Shown here piece by piece: positions 8,673-16,325 of a stretch of 64,000 nucleotides of DNA. The position numbers and the translations under genes were made by a program. Within the stretch, counting starts at the first letter, position 1; every line of letters begins with the position of its first letter. Source of the DNA: JAWXUU01 sp044426085. Lineage in GTDB: Bacteria > Bacillota > Clostridia > Christensenellales > CAMQZB01. The notes below the pieces were generated by a model. It worked only from the letters and a program-made list of their open reading frames with translations, ran no database searches and was not told the DNA's origin. The stretch lies in NCBI GenBank assembly GCA_044426085.1, contig JAWXUU010000002.1, positions 1 to 64,000 on the forward strand, given 5' to 3'.

Positions 8673-9101
8673 ATGGGCATTCAAAACGAAACGACGCTTA
8701 ATAAAGCATTGCTAACAAGGTTTAATTTTGCTAATTTATTTTATAGATTGCGTTTTAATTTGACGATTTTCCCGCTTCTTATGATTGCGTGTGCCGTATT
8801 GCTTTATAACGAGGGCGGAACGTTTTTATACGTTCAAATTCTTGTTGCATTTGCCATTTTAACGCCAATTGTCGTTATTTGTGTTAATATGTTGATATTG
8901 CAAAACGGACTCAAAAACTATCCATCGCTCAACAAAACAGTTGTAACTCGCTTTGGTGAAAGTGGATTTTATATAGAAACAAGTGAAAACCCAACTAAAG
9001 AAATACCGTACGCATATTTGAAAGAGTGCGTAGAATGTATAAAACTTTCGCAAATATTAACAAATAAACATATAAATAAATCAAAATATGACACACATTA
9101 A
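8673..9101 (+). CDS. Membrane protein, YcxB-like, probably truncated
   Basis: A 142-aa protein with two hydrophobic segments (about 33-48 and 52-75) and a soluble tail. The arrangement and the tail pattern (TRFGESGFYIET, then a basic/acidic strand before YLKECVE) resemble YcxB-like proteins, but those continue about 40 residues further with a hydrophobic strand. Here the last 15 residues are a lysine/asparagine tail and the gene stops just before the repeat-containing stretch, so the true C-terminus may have been lost. It is translationally linked to the Dabb gene. The family call is tentative. Confidence 0.5.
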   Translation: MGIQNETTLNKALLTRFNFANLFYRLRFNLTIFPLLMIACAVLLYNEGGTFLYVQILVAFAILTPIVVICVNMLILQNGLKNYPSLNKTVVTRFGESGFYIETSENPTKEIPYAYLKECVECIKLSQILTNKHINKSKYDTH

Positions 9102-9200
9102 AAATCAATAACGCCAAAACTACTCGTGCTTTAACGAAATAATATAACCCCAAAACGTATCAGTAATAAAAACAATAAAAATTAAATAAAAAATTTGCAT

Positions 9201-9247
9201 CACGCCTGAATCCCGTATAAAACAAGTGGTTCAGGCGTGCATTTTTT
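9201..9247 (+). terminator. Rho-independent terminator
   Basis: CACGCCTGAA (9201-9210) pairs perfectly with TTCAGGCGTG (9230-9239), followed by CATTTTTTT. Confidence 0.85.
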
Positions 9248-9344
9248 TGCTAAAATGTATCGATAAACGATAAAATCGCTCAAAAAACGAACGAAACCCC
9301 CTCAATCCCTTTGTTTATGCGGGTGTGAGGTCAAAATTAAATCC

Positions 9345-9364
9345 TGTGATACGTTCGTGATACG
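9345..9364 (+). repeat. Right copy of 20-bp direct repeat
   Basis: TGTGATACGTT-CG-TGATACG differs at 2 of 20 bases from 475-494. It is 8.87 kb away in the same orientation and could mark the right edge of an inserted island. Confidence 0.5.
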
Positions 9365-9468
9365 AAAAAATAAATTTTGTTTATTGTTGTTGCAATTTTT
9401 TCTTTCATTTTTTTTAATAAAAATATCTGTAAAAGATTAAAAGTAAAGAAAAAATTGCGTGAAACCGC

Positions 9469-9523
9469 TTGACAGAGATAAATAAAAGTGCTATTATAAT
9501 ACCAAGTTAATAGGACTTAACTT
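9469..9523 (+). promoter_or_regulatory. Promoter with palindromic operator
   Basis: TTGACA (9469-9474) and TATTAT (9492-9497) are 17 bp apart. Directly downstream lies a perfect inverted repeat AAGTTAA-TAGGAC-TTAACTT (9504-9523), placed where a bound repressor would block initiation. No regulator gene is adjacent. Confidence 0.7.
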
Positions 9524-9573
9524 AAATGTAATTTTCATTTACGTTTACTCTCAAAATCTCAGTAATTTATATC

Positions 9574-9612
9574 ATGAACAAAAAGCAAGTTTCAAGCCTT
9601 GCTTTTTTTTAA
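9574..9612 (+). CDS. Putative leader peptide overlapping an attenuator
   Basis: A 12-codon frame (MNKKQVSSLAFF, then TAA) lies in the 5' leader of the methyltransferase gene. Its last codons form the hairpin AAAAAGCAAG (9580-9589) with CTTGCTTTTT (9598-9607) plus a T tail, that is, an intrinsic terminator embedded in the peptide. Ribosome position on the peptide would decide whether the terminator forms, as in leaders of antibiotic-inducible genes. The upstream ribosome site is weak, so translation is unproven. Confidence 0.45.
   Translation: MNKKQVSSLAFF
9580..9611 (+). terminator. Leader terminator (attenuator)
   Basis: A 10-bp stem of AAAAAGCAAG with CTTGCTTTTT and an 8-nt loop, followed by more T residues, between the promoter at 9469 and the methyltransferase at 9635. 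Confidence 0.65.
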
Positions 9613-9634
9613 TTTTAAACTAAAGGATAAAATC

Positions 9635-10291
9635 ATGTCAAATAAAACAAATAAAGCATATAAATCATCCACGCAATATTATGATAAAGTTCTAACTCAA
9701 AGTAATTTTTTCGCTAGACTATATATAAAATTCTTTTGGGACGGAGCGGATGATAATAAAATCGCAGAAACGTTGCTTTCGCAAATATCCGACGATTTTT
9801 CGGGAACGCTTTTGGATGTCCCCGTTGGAACGGCAGTGTTCACTCATGAAAAATATGCTAAACTTAAAAATGCAAATATAATCTGCCTGGATTATAGCTC
9901 AGACATGCTAGAAATCTCAAAATCACGCCTTGAAAACTGTGAAAACATAAGCCTAGTTCAAGGTGATGTGGCGAATTTGCCCATGGCAGATAACTCGTGT
10001 GATATAATCCTATCAATGAACGGATTTCACGTTTTTCCCGACACAAATAAAGCGTACGAAGAAATTCATCGCACGTTGAAACCCCAAGGTGCTTTTATTT
10101 CGTGCTTTTATATCAAGGGCGAAAACAAAAAAACTGATTGGCTCGTGAAAAACATCCTATCAAAAAAAGGTTGGTTCACGCCGCCATTCCAAACCCTAGA
10201 TGATGTAAAATCAACGCTAGAAAAGAACTACACAAAAATAGAAATTCACCAAGACGGACCGATGGTGTATTTCAAGTGTGAAAATATATAG
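9635..10291 (+). CDS. Class I SAM-dependent methyltransferase
   Basis: A 218-aa cytosolic enzyme of the UbiE/Methyltransf_11 type. Motif I is LLDVPVGTAVF, the acidic SAM-binding residue follows in LDYSSDMLE, and QGDVANLP gives the adenine-binding motif; FHVFPDTNKAYEEIHRTLKPQG is the typical post-motif helix. The start at ATG 9635 is supported by AAAGGA 7 nt upstream. The substrate is unknown. The operator and leader-peptide attenuator suggest inducible expression, perhaps by a toxic or ribosome-targeting compound. It is monocistronic: the next gene has its own strong promoter. Confidence 0.85.
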   Translation: MSNKTNKAYKSSTQYYDKVLTQSNFFARLYIKFFWDGADDNKIAETLLSQISDDFSGTLLDVPVGTAVFTHEKYAKLKNANIICLDYSSDMLEISKSRLENCENISLVQGDVANLPMADNSCDIILSMNGFHVFPDTNKAYEEIHRTLKPQGAFISCFYIKGENKKTDWLVKNILSKKGWFTPPFQTLDDVKSTLEKNYTKIEIHQDGPMVYFKCENI

Positions 10292-10328
10292 GATTACAAT
10301 ACAAATATAACAGTGTTGAAAATAGCAA

Positions 10329-10357
10329 TTGACAAATTGCGTAATGTGTGATATAAT
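10329..10357 (+). promoter_or_regulatory. Strong promoter of the 741-aa/exonuclease operon
   Basis: Consensus TTGACA (10329-10334), 17-bp spacer, TATAAT (10352-10357). It is followed by a long 5' leader of about 175 nt before ATG 10540; I see no standard riboswitch in it. Confidence 0.85.
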
Positions 10358-10539
10358 CATAAAAACAAATAAAGTTTGAGCATATCTTTACTTTGCAAAT
10401 ATTGTATCTCATGATAACGATCGAGTACTAAATGTAGGATTCGAAATATTTGGAACTAAACATTTTGGAATATGTCATTTAAAAAAATCACATGGCCTCT
10501 CAAAAATTTATTTATTAATAAATATTTTAGGAGGACTCT

Positions 10540-12765
10540 ATGTATAATAGAAATATTATGGTAGGTCTTAATTGGCCTACTTTTTTTCGTTCAAAAAACG
10601 AAAAAGAACTCAAAAACTTGATTGAAAGAATCAACAAAAAAGAAATGTGCGAAACGGATATTGGTGATATTTTATATATGATTGCACCAAATGATGATAT
10701 CGTTTGCGACGAGATTGAAAATGGGATTTTAAAGGTTGTGCTTGCTTGGTGCATTGAGCAATCAGACTTTGCGAGGCATATGCTATCGGAAGAAGAGTAT
10801 TTAAAAGTCAAGGATAACGCAGGACGCGGACAATACAATAGCAAGCTTTGCAAAAAATTGTTATCTAAATTCCATGTTGTTGCAAAAGAAAATGAAAACA
10901 GAGATACTGTCCGTATAATGTTTTCTACATATTTGCCACAAATAAGGGAAAAAGCAATTGAAAATACAGTGCTCAAAAATTATAGCGCACTAAGGAACAT
11001 AGTCATCAAAGTCGCTTCAGGAGTCAAGGCTGAATGTTATATAAATACAAGCCTAAGACTTCAACAGCATCCACTAACGGAAAAAATGAACGACTACGTT
11101 ATAAAAAAATATAACTATGACTACAATGCAACCAATCGCGGATATGAAAATTTGTATCCACTGTTCAAACAGCTAAAGACTATCCAAGGTAGAGATGAGT
11201 TGGATATGTTTTTAATCGAAGATAGCGAAGTTTGGGAATCATACTCAGGCTTTTCATTGCTTGGTTTTCTTGAAAATGTAGAAAATCTCACTTCATTTAC
11301 GCATGCTTGCAAAATAATGGATGAAATTTTTAAAAACATCAAAGCAAACAGCATTGCAAACAAGCTTATTGAGACATCAAAAAGATTGGTGTATACAAGC
11401 AAATTTGCTTTAAAAAATCAAGTTGCACAGATAGCGTTGGAATATTACGCTCGCCGTTTTGAAGTAAAGAATTTATCTGTTCAAACAGCACAAGACTTAG
11501 TTTATCCAATATTTGCTAGTGATAATAACTATAATGAAAAAATCCAAAATGGTAAGGAGTGCTTTCAAAAATTTATTTCAGACTTATATCCTGAAAACAC
11601 TGCAAAAATATCGGAGATTTTTGAACTTGGCGGTATCAAAACACCAAAAGATGGCGCATTTTATGAAGATAAGTCAATAATTGATTTACTTGATGTACAT
11701 AGCTATTTTCTAAAGGAAAACGATGTAAATAAATTGGTTGTTGAGCAAATTTGTCCTGAGTATTTTGTAGCCAGCTCGGTTTGGAACAGAGTTTATCTGG
11801 TAACAAATTTTTTGGAATCGGCATATGGCAAGGAAGAAATCAATAAGGTATTGTTTGAGATTTTTTATAACGTATTTAATATGATAGAATGCAGACACAA
11901 CATAAAATCATCTTTTCAATTAGATGGAAAACGAAGAGAAGAAGCATACATTGGCTTGAAAAATAAGCTAGTTGAATTTGGACTTGAAATAAATGACGAT
12001 TTCAAGTCTGACTATATTGTGTCACTGCTTGACAGAAAATTTGCAACAATCCCTGAAGTTGAAAAATTTCCAGAACTAGAGCAATATGGCGATGCAATTT
12101 ATGACCTTGCAGTGAGCGAATTGATTTTTTATAATCCAACTATCAATACAGATGATTGGAATAACCTTTCGCAAAAATTTATAATGGCAGAAACGCAAAC
12201 AAAAATTGCGAAAATAAATGGACTTGATACATTTTATATCGGAAACCAAATCAAAGATTTGTGTGCAACAAGCGAGTCTATAAATAACGAGCAACAAATA
12301 AAACGCAGACATGAATACAACAGTTATATTGCCGATGCAATGGAAATGATAATTGCTACAATTGCGCGTGATAAAGGCGTTCAAATTGCGATTGATTTTG
12401 CAAAAATGCTGATAAAAAATGCAGATGAAGAACTAGGGTTTGAACTCAAAGTGCAAAACGCAAAAGCAAGGCATTTGATTGAAGATGTAGATTATGATTA
12501 TTGGACATCAATATATCCTGCACCATATTCCATGGCAGACAATAATTTATATATTATGATATCAACATCGCTGTCAAAGGTGATGCAATGTCATATAAAT
12601 GGCACCGACACAAAAGAAAAACGAATGAAGAATGCGCACACGCACATGCATGCATTCTTTGCATCTTCAAACTTCTATGTTCATGGTTGTGTTAGTCCAA
12701 TGCTTTATGACTATTTGCACAAAGGAATAGAGTTTGTACTGAGCGAATATGCCGACGAGGTGTGA
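10540..12765 (+). CDS. Hypothetical protein of unknown family (741 aa)
   Basis: I do not recognise this protein. It is 741 aa, has no signal peptide or membrane segment, and looks almost wholly alpha-helical with no nucleotide-binding P-loop. The C-terminal 60 residues hold a histidine-rich stretch (NAHTHMHAFF, then FYVHGCVSP) that could bind metal. AGGAGG lies 5 nt before ATG 10540. The stop at 12763-12765 sits 1 nt before the exonuclease start, so the two are made together from the consensus promoter at 10329. The partner nuclease and the position beside a restriction-modification operon suggest a role in DNA or RNA defence or repair, possibly as the sensor or scaffold; this is inference only. 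Confidence 0.85.
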   Translation: MYNRNIMVGLNWPTFFRSKNEKELKNLIERINKKEMCETDIGDILYMIAPNDDIVCDEIENGILKVVLAWCIEQSDFARHMLSEEEYLKVKDNAGRGQYNSKLCKKLLSKFHVVAKENENRDTVRIMFSTYLPQIREKAIENTVLKNYSALRNIVIKVASGVKAECYINTSLRLQQHPLTEKMNDYVIKKYNYDYNATNRGYENLYPLFKQLKTIQGRDELDMFLIEDSEVWESYSGFSLLGFLENVENLTSFTHACKIMDEIFKNIKANSIANKLIETSKRLVYTSKFALKNQVAQIALEYYARRFEVKNLSVQTAQDLVYPIFASDNNYNEKIQNGKECFQKFISDLYPENTAKISEIFELGGIKTPKDGAFYEDKSIIDLLDVHSYFLKENDVNKLVVEQICPEYFVASSVWNRVYLVTNFLESAYGKEEINKVLFEIFYNVFNMIECRHNIKSSFQLDGKRREEAYIGLKNKLVEFGLEINDDFKSDYIVSLLDRKFATIPEVEKFPELEQYGDAIYDLAVSELIFYNPTINTDDWNNLSQKFIMAETQTKIAKINGLDTFYIGNQIKDLCATSESINNEQQIKRRHEYNSYIADAMEMIIATIARDKGVQIAIDFAKMLIKNADEELGFELKVQNAKARHLIEDVDYDYWTSIYPAPYSMADNNLYIMISTSLSKVMQCHINGTDTKEKRMKNAHTHMHAFFASSNFYVHGCVSPMLYDYLHKGIEFVLSEYADEV

Positions 12766-12766
12766 T

Positions 12767-13912
12767 ATGAAAGAGAAGAACTTTCTATTCTTTGATATCG
12801 AATGTTGCGACAGCAAAAAGATTTGTGAATTTGGCTATGTCCTAACAGATTGTAAATTCAATATAATAAAAAAAGATATCATGCTGATAAATCCTGAAGC
12901 TGAATTCTATCTTATTGGCAGAAATTGTGGCAGGGATTTACATTTATTTTATGAAGCTGACAATTATAAAGCGTATAAATCAAGCGAGAATTTCACATTT
13001 TTTTACGACGAAATACGAGATGTTATATCTCGTGAAAATCAATTAATATTTGGTTATGCAAATAGCAATGATGCGAAGTTTTTGAAAACGGCATGTGCTA
13101 GGTATGGTAAAAATCAAATTGATTATGAGTTTTTTGATATTCGTGAGCTTTATGAAATAATTGGTGCTTGCGGTAAGACCCCAACGCTGAGCAAGCTATG
13201 TAATATGGTAGGTCTTGATATTTTTCACTTGGCTCCGCATAAAAGCTCGGATGATTCTGAAATGACAATGCTTCTTGCTAAATCATTATGTGAAAAGCAA
13301 GAAAAAACAATCGAAGAAATCATTGAACTTTATCCAGCGTGTAAAAATAAAATTGCAGATGGAGAAATGGAATTCAGCAAGAAAAAACAAAAATCAAAGC
13401 AAAAGTATAATTCAAATAAAATAAAAGGTGAAAAATATGCCTCTTTTATAAGATTTTTAGATAACGTCAAGCAAAGTGATAAAATTTGGTCTAAATATTC
13501 AGGAAAAACAATGAGCATAAGTAAAAATTATGAGGAAGCGCATTATAAAGAAATGCTTTTCATTGTTCAACAAATGAAAAATAGAGGTATAACGTACATA
13601 CTGAAATCATCAGAAGCGGACGTTTTTGTGTCATTTGAATCGGCAAAAACCTGCACAAGACAGTCTTATGTGCAAGAATCAAAAGATAGTGGCGCAGACA
13701 TAGAAATAATCACATTCGAGAAGCTATTAAAGATTTTAGCTACCACACAAGAACAGTTAAATAAATTAAAGATGCCAAGTAATAATTTAAGTGTGCAAAA
13801 TATGGGAAATTTATTTTGGCATAGACGAAATGCGAGCAAGAATGAATTCAGCAAAAGTTCAAGCCTTAATGTATCGATAAGTGATTTAATCACAAATAAG
13901 GGTAGTCTATGA
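12767..13912 (+). CDS. DEDDh 3'-5' exonuclease with BRCT-like C-terminus
   Basis: A 381-aa protein. Residues 1-175 are a DnaQ/RNase T-type exonuclease: motif I FFDIE (D10, E12), motif II NSND (D102), motif III H158-KSSD-D163, so all DEDDh metal and base residues are present. After a lysine-rich linker (about 200-225), residues 244-325 read like a BRCT domain (SGKTMSIS ... RGITYILKSSEADVFVS ... DSGADIEIITFEKLL). I chose ATG 12767 because GACGAGG lies 6 nt upstream; an upstream ATG at 12749 lies inside the previous gene. It pairs with the 741-aa gene and ends in an ATGA overlap with a glycosylase remnant. It is too divergent to be the polymerase III epsilon subunit. Confidence 0.82.
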   Translation: MKEKNFLFFDIECCDSKKICEFGYVLTDCKFNIIKKDIMLINPEAEFYLIGRNCGRDLHLFYEADNYKAYKSSENFTFFYDEIRDVISRENQLIFGYANSNDAKFLKTACARYGKNQIDYEFFDIRELYEIIGACGKTPTLSKLCNMVGLDIFHLAPHKSSDDSEMTMLLAKSLCEKQEKTIEEIIELYPACKNKIADGEMEFSKKKQKSKQKYNSNKIKGEKYASFIRFLDNVKQSDKIWSKYSGKTMSISKNYEEAHYKEMLFIVQQMKNRGITYILKSSEADVFVSFESAKTCTRQSYVQESKDSGADIEIITFEKLLKILATTQEQLNKLKMPSNNLSVQNMGNLFWHRRNASKNEFSKSSSLNVSISDLITNKGSL

Positions 13913-14055
13913 AAAGATGCGAATGGCTGAATTTGGATAGGTTGTAAATATACCAAACCTTTCGCGACGCAGAGTGGGGAGTAGTGTCTTTTGATGTGTA
14001 TATAGAAACAGTTAATCGAATATACGATAAATATAAAAATTTAGGAGGTAACTAA
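13909..14055 (+). pseudogene. DNA-3-methyladenine glycosylase I, N-terminal remnant
   Basis: The frame opens with an ATG overlapping the exonuclease stop (ATGA) and reads MKRCEWLNLDRL, then a TAA, then in the same frame IYQTFRDAEWGVVSFD. This matches the opening of Tag enzymes (RCxW, LYxxYHDxEWG) with one in-frame stop. Only about 30 residues of the family pattern remain; the following VYIETVNRIYDKYKNLG is not clearly from Tag. The glycosylase is therefore dead. It lies just upstream of another base-excision gene (14214). Confidence 0.6.
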
Positions 14056-14056
14056 A

Positions 14057-14227
14057 ATGGCAAAAGGAGTAAGCGGTAACTCGCATTCAAAAGGTCAGCT
14101 TGATAACTATTCAAATCAAAATAATCCAAATAACAGTGCATATCAAAGCAACTTAGATAATCATTCAAATCAATGCAACCCAAACAATGACGAATATGAA
14201 AACAGCAGACAAAATGATGATAAATAA
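14057..14227 (+). CDS. Small conserved protein with NQNNPNN repeats (56 aa)
   Basis: This 56-aa frame has a near-perfect ribosome site (TAGGAGGT, 7-8 nt before the ATG). The sequence is two imperfect copies of one unit, LDNYSNQNNPNNSAYQSN and LDNHSNQCNPNNDEYENS, after a MAKGVSGNSHSKGQ start. It is very polar, has no membrane segment and should be disordered or form a small repeat fold. From memory, similar NQNNPNN-type peptides occur in many gut Clostridia with no known role. Its end overlaps the start of the glycosylase gene by 14 nt in another frame, so the two are probably translated together. Confidence 0.75.
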   Translation: MAKGVSGNSHSKGQLDNYSNQNNPNNSAYQSNLDNHSNQCNPNNDEYENSRQNDDK

Positions 14228-14723
14228 CGGATTCGAGCCAATATTTAACGAAAACAGCAAAATCCTAATCCTTGGCAGCTTTCCGGGTGTGGTATCTCGA
14301 AACGCCGATTTTTATTATGGCAATCCACGCAACAGATTTTGGATCGTTCTTGCTGAAATTTTCAGCGAAGAGCCACCTCAAACGAAAGAAGAAAAAACAA
14401 ACTTCATTCTATCCCACAACCTAGCGCTGTGGGACGTTTTGGAAACCTGCGCCATAAATGGCAGTGCAGATAGTGACATCAACCTATCAAACAGCACGCC
14501 AATCGACCTTGGAAAAATCACAAACCGTGCCCAAATCCATCAAATAATTTGCAACGGCAAAAAATCATATGAACTATTCAAAAAGCATTTCCCAACCTGC
14601 GAAATCAAAACCACATCCCTCCCATCCACAAGCCCCGCAAACGCCAGGTGCGACAAATCAAAATGGATAGAGTGCTTTTCTGATATTGCAAACCCATGTG
14701 CCAAACTAACAAGAAAATCTTGA
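14214..14723 (+). CDS. Hypoxanthine (deoxyinosine) DNA glycosylase, UDG superfamily
   Basis: A base-excision enzyme of the uracil-DNA-glycosylase superfamily, in the family acting on deaminated adenine (HDG, family 6 UDG). The 169-aa protein has the family opening GFEPIFNENSKILILGSFPGVVS, the YYGNPRNRFW block that carries the catalytic asparagine, and a LPSTSPANA box near the end that corresponds to the DNA-intercalating loop. The start is uncertain: ATG 14214 or 14217 gives the usual N-terminus, but no strong ribosome site is visible, consistent with coupling to the overlapping small gene. An ATG at 14187 or 14196 would add up to nine residues. Confidence 0.88.
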   Translation: MMINNGFEPIFNENSKILILGSFPGVVSRNADFYYGNPRNRFWIVLAEIFSEEPPQTKEEKTNFILSHNLALWDVLETCAINGSADSDINLSNSTPIDLGKITNRAQIHQIICNGKKSYELFKKHFPTCEIKTTSLPSTSPANARCDKSKWIECFSDIANPCAKLTRKS

Positions 14724-14740
14724 ATGAAGTGAAAAGTGTA

Positions 14741-14769
14741 TTGTGTTTTTGAAATTAATATGATATAAT
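14741..14769 (+). promoter_or_regulatory. Promoter of the fic gene
   Basis: TTGTGT (14741-14746), 17-bp spacer, TATAAT (14764-14769). Confidence 0.6.
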
Positions 14770-14806
14770 GCAATCAAATCAAAGTAAGAGCAATAAAGGA
14801 GGCAGT

Positions 14807-15577
14807 ATGTTCAGTAAATTTGATCAAAACCAAATAGAGCAAATGAGAATTGAAGTTCAAGCGCTAAAAAAACAGCTGTCTGCTATGCGCCCATTGTCAA
14901 GCGGAGAAATTGAGCGGTTATATGAAGATTTTTCAATAGAATTCACATATGACAGCAACGCAATGGAAGGCAACACAATGACGCTCGACGAAACATTCAT
15001 GCTTATCAAAGAAGGCATTTCTGCCATTGATAAACACATAAGCGACCAAGTTGAAATCGTAAATCATCACAAATTATTTGTGAAATTAGTTTCCGAAGTG
15101 AAAGGCAAAAGATATCTTTCTAAGTCGCTAATTCTTGACGTGCACAAATCGCTTCTTCTTTCTACAAAGCCTGAAATTGCAGGCAAATATCGCAAAATAA
15201 ATGTGGGTGTTGGTGCGAATGTCAACACGATGTATCAAGCGCCAGAATGGAGCGACGTTGAATCGCTCATGAAGCAATATATTGAAAAGTTCAACGAAAA
15301 AAACAAACAAGACATACTTTCCTTTGTCGATGCACATATCGATTTTGAAAGAATACACCCATTTGCCGATGGAAACGGCAGAACGGGAAGAATGCTTCTG
15401 AATCTTCAACTGATAAAAGCGGGATATCTGCCAGTCAACATCAAGTTCACAGATAGGCGCGACTATATCCAAGCATTCAAAAACATAACAAGAGCAAACG
15501 ACCGCACATTCATGTACGGCATAGTGCTAAACCTAGAAATAGAAGCGTTGAAAAAACGCATTGAAATGTTAAAATAA
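14807..15577 (+). CDS. Fic-domain protein (AMP transferase type)
   Basis: Fic proteins usually transfer AMP from ATP to a hydroxyl of a target protein, altering its activity. In this 256-aa protein the intact core motif HPFADGNGRTGR lies near residue 185, and an N-terminal helix carries TYDSNAMEGN, the S/T-xxx-E-G/N inhibitory motif that blocks ATP in class II Fic proteins, so activity is self-limited. There is no extra winged-helix domain, making it shorter than many Fic proteins. AAAGGAGG lies 4-5 nt before ATG 14807. No antitoxin gene is adjacent, as expected when inhibition is internal. The target is unknown. Confidence 0.9.
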   Translation: MFSKFDQNQIEQMRIEVQALKKQLSAMRPLSSGEIERLYEDFSIEFTYDSNAMEGNTMTLDETFMLIKEGISAIDKHISDQVEIVNHHKLFVKLVSEVKGKRYLSKSLILDVHKSLLLSTKPEIAGKYRKINVGVGANVNTMYQAPEWSDVESLMKQYIEKFNEKNKQDILSFVDAHIDFERIHPFADGNGRTGRMLLNLQLIKAGYLPVNIKFTDRRDYIQAFKNITRANDRTFMYGIVLNLEIEALKKRIEMLK

Positions 15578-15591
15578 GCAATCAAACAATA

Positions 15592-15628
15592 AAAGTGTCA
15601 ATGCAGTATAAAGCAAAGACGCTTTTTT
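15592..15628 (+). terminator. Terminator after fic
   Basis: AAAGTGTC (15592-15599) pairs with GACGCTTT (15618-15625) with one wobble, then TTT. Confidence 0.65.
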
Positions 15629-15695
15629 GCTATAAGAATAAAAACAAAGACACTCATAAAAACAATCAAAAAGCAACACAAAAGGAGCGTTATAT

Positions 15696-16253
15696 ATGAA
15701 TTATTTTATATCAGATTTGCATTTTGGGCATAAAAACATAATAGAGCTGTGTAATCGCCCTTTTTCGAGTGTGGAAGAGATGAACGAAGCGATGATTACG
15801 AATTGGAACGGCGTTGTGAAGAATTGCGACACTGTTTATGTTATTGGCGATTTTGCGTGGAAAACGGATAAAGCTGAAGAATTTTTGAAAAGGTTGAAAG
15901 GCAAAAAGGTTTTGATAACAGGCAACCACGATGGCGGACTTGTTAAAAACGCAGAAACTGCAAAGTATTTCAAAATAATAACGCCGTATCTTGAAACCCA
16001 CATAGGCCACCGCACGCTCACGCTGTGCCACTATCCAATGCTAGAATGGCGACACAGCAGAAAAGCCGATTCAACCAAACTTGGCTATCTTATCTACGGC
16101 CACATCCACAACAAACTAAACCCAGAATACGCCCACCTTCTATCCCAACCAAACGCGCTCAACGCAGGGGCAGACGTAAACAATTTCACCCCATCAACAA
16201 TAGAACAGCTAGAAGAAAACAACGCAAAGTTTTATGCTGAATATAGAAAATAA
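15696..16253 (+). CDS. Calcineurin-like metallophosphoesterase
   Basis: This 185-aa cytosolic phosphoesterase has all the metal-binding blocks of the family: SDLHFGH (D-x-H, near residue 6), GDFAW (GD), TGNHDG (GNHD), LCHYP and GHIH. It belongs to the short group that opens with ISDLHFGHKNII. Substrates for this group are not settled; phosphodiesters or nucleotides are likely. AAAGGAG is present upstream of ATG 15696. It converges with the maturase gene at 16326 and appears to be a single-gene unit. Confidence 0.9.
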   Translation: MNYFISDLHFGHKNIIELCNRPFSSVEEMNEAMITNWNGVVKNCDTVYVIGDFAWKTDKAEEFLKRLKGKKVLITGNHDGGLVKNAETAKYFKIITPYLETHIGHRTLTLCHYPMLEWRHSRKADSTKLGYLIYGHIHNKLNPEYAHLLSQPNALNAGADVNNFTPSTIEQLEENNAKFYAEYRK

Positions 16254-16325
16254 CAAAAATCAAGCACTTTCTATAGGGCACTCTCTTTTTATGTTGCCCC
16301 AAGAATATGCACATGGCTTTTGATG

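Larger units (their letters stand above)
9102..9468. other. Gene-free stretch with terminator and repeats
   Basis: This stretch has no coding signal. It contains a strong terminator (9201-9247), an imperfect hairpin near 9302-9334 whose loop TTTGTTTATGC is the inverted match of the loop of the 428-460 terminator, and the right copy of the 20-bp direct repeat (9345-9364). Confidence 0.6.

Noticed and set aside
13984..14055. A 23-codon GTG frame after the exonuclease
   Set aside because: It is part of the longer in-frame Tag-like remnant and has poor spacing from its ribosome site.
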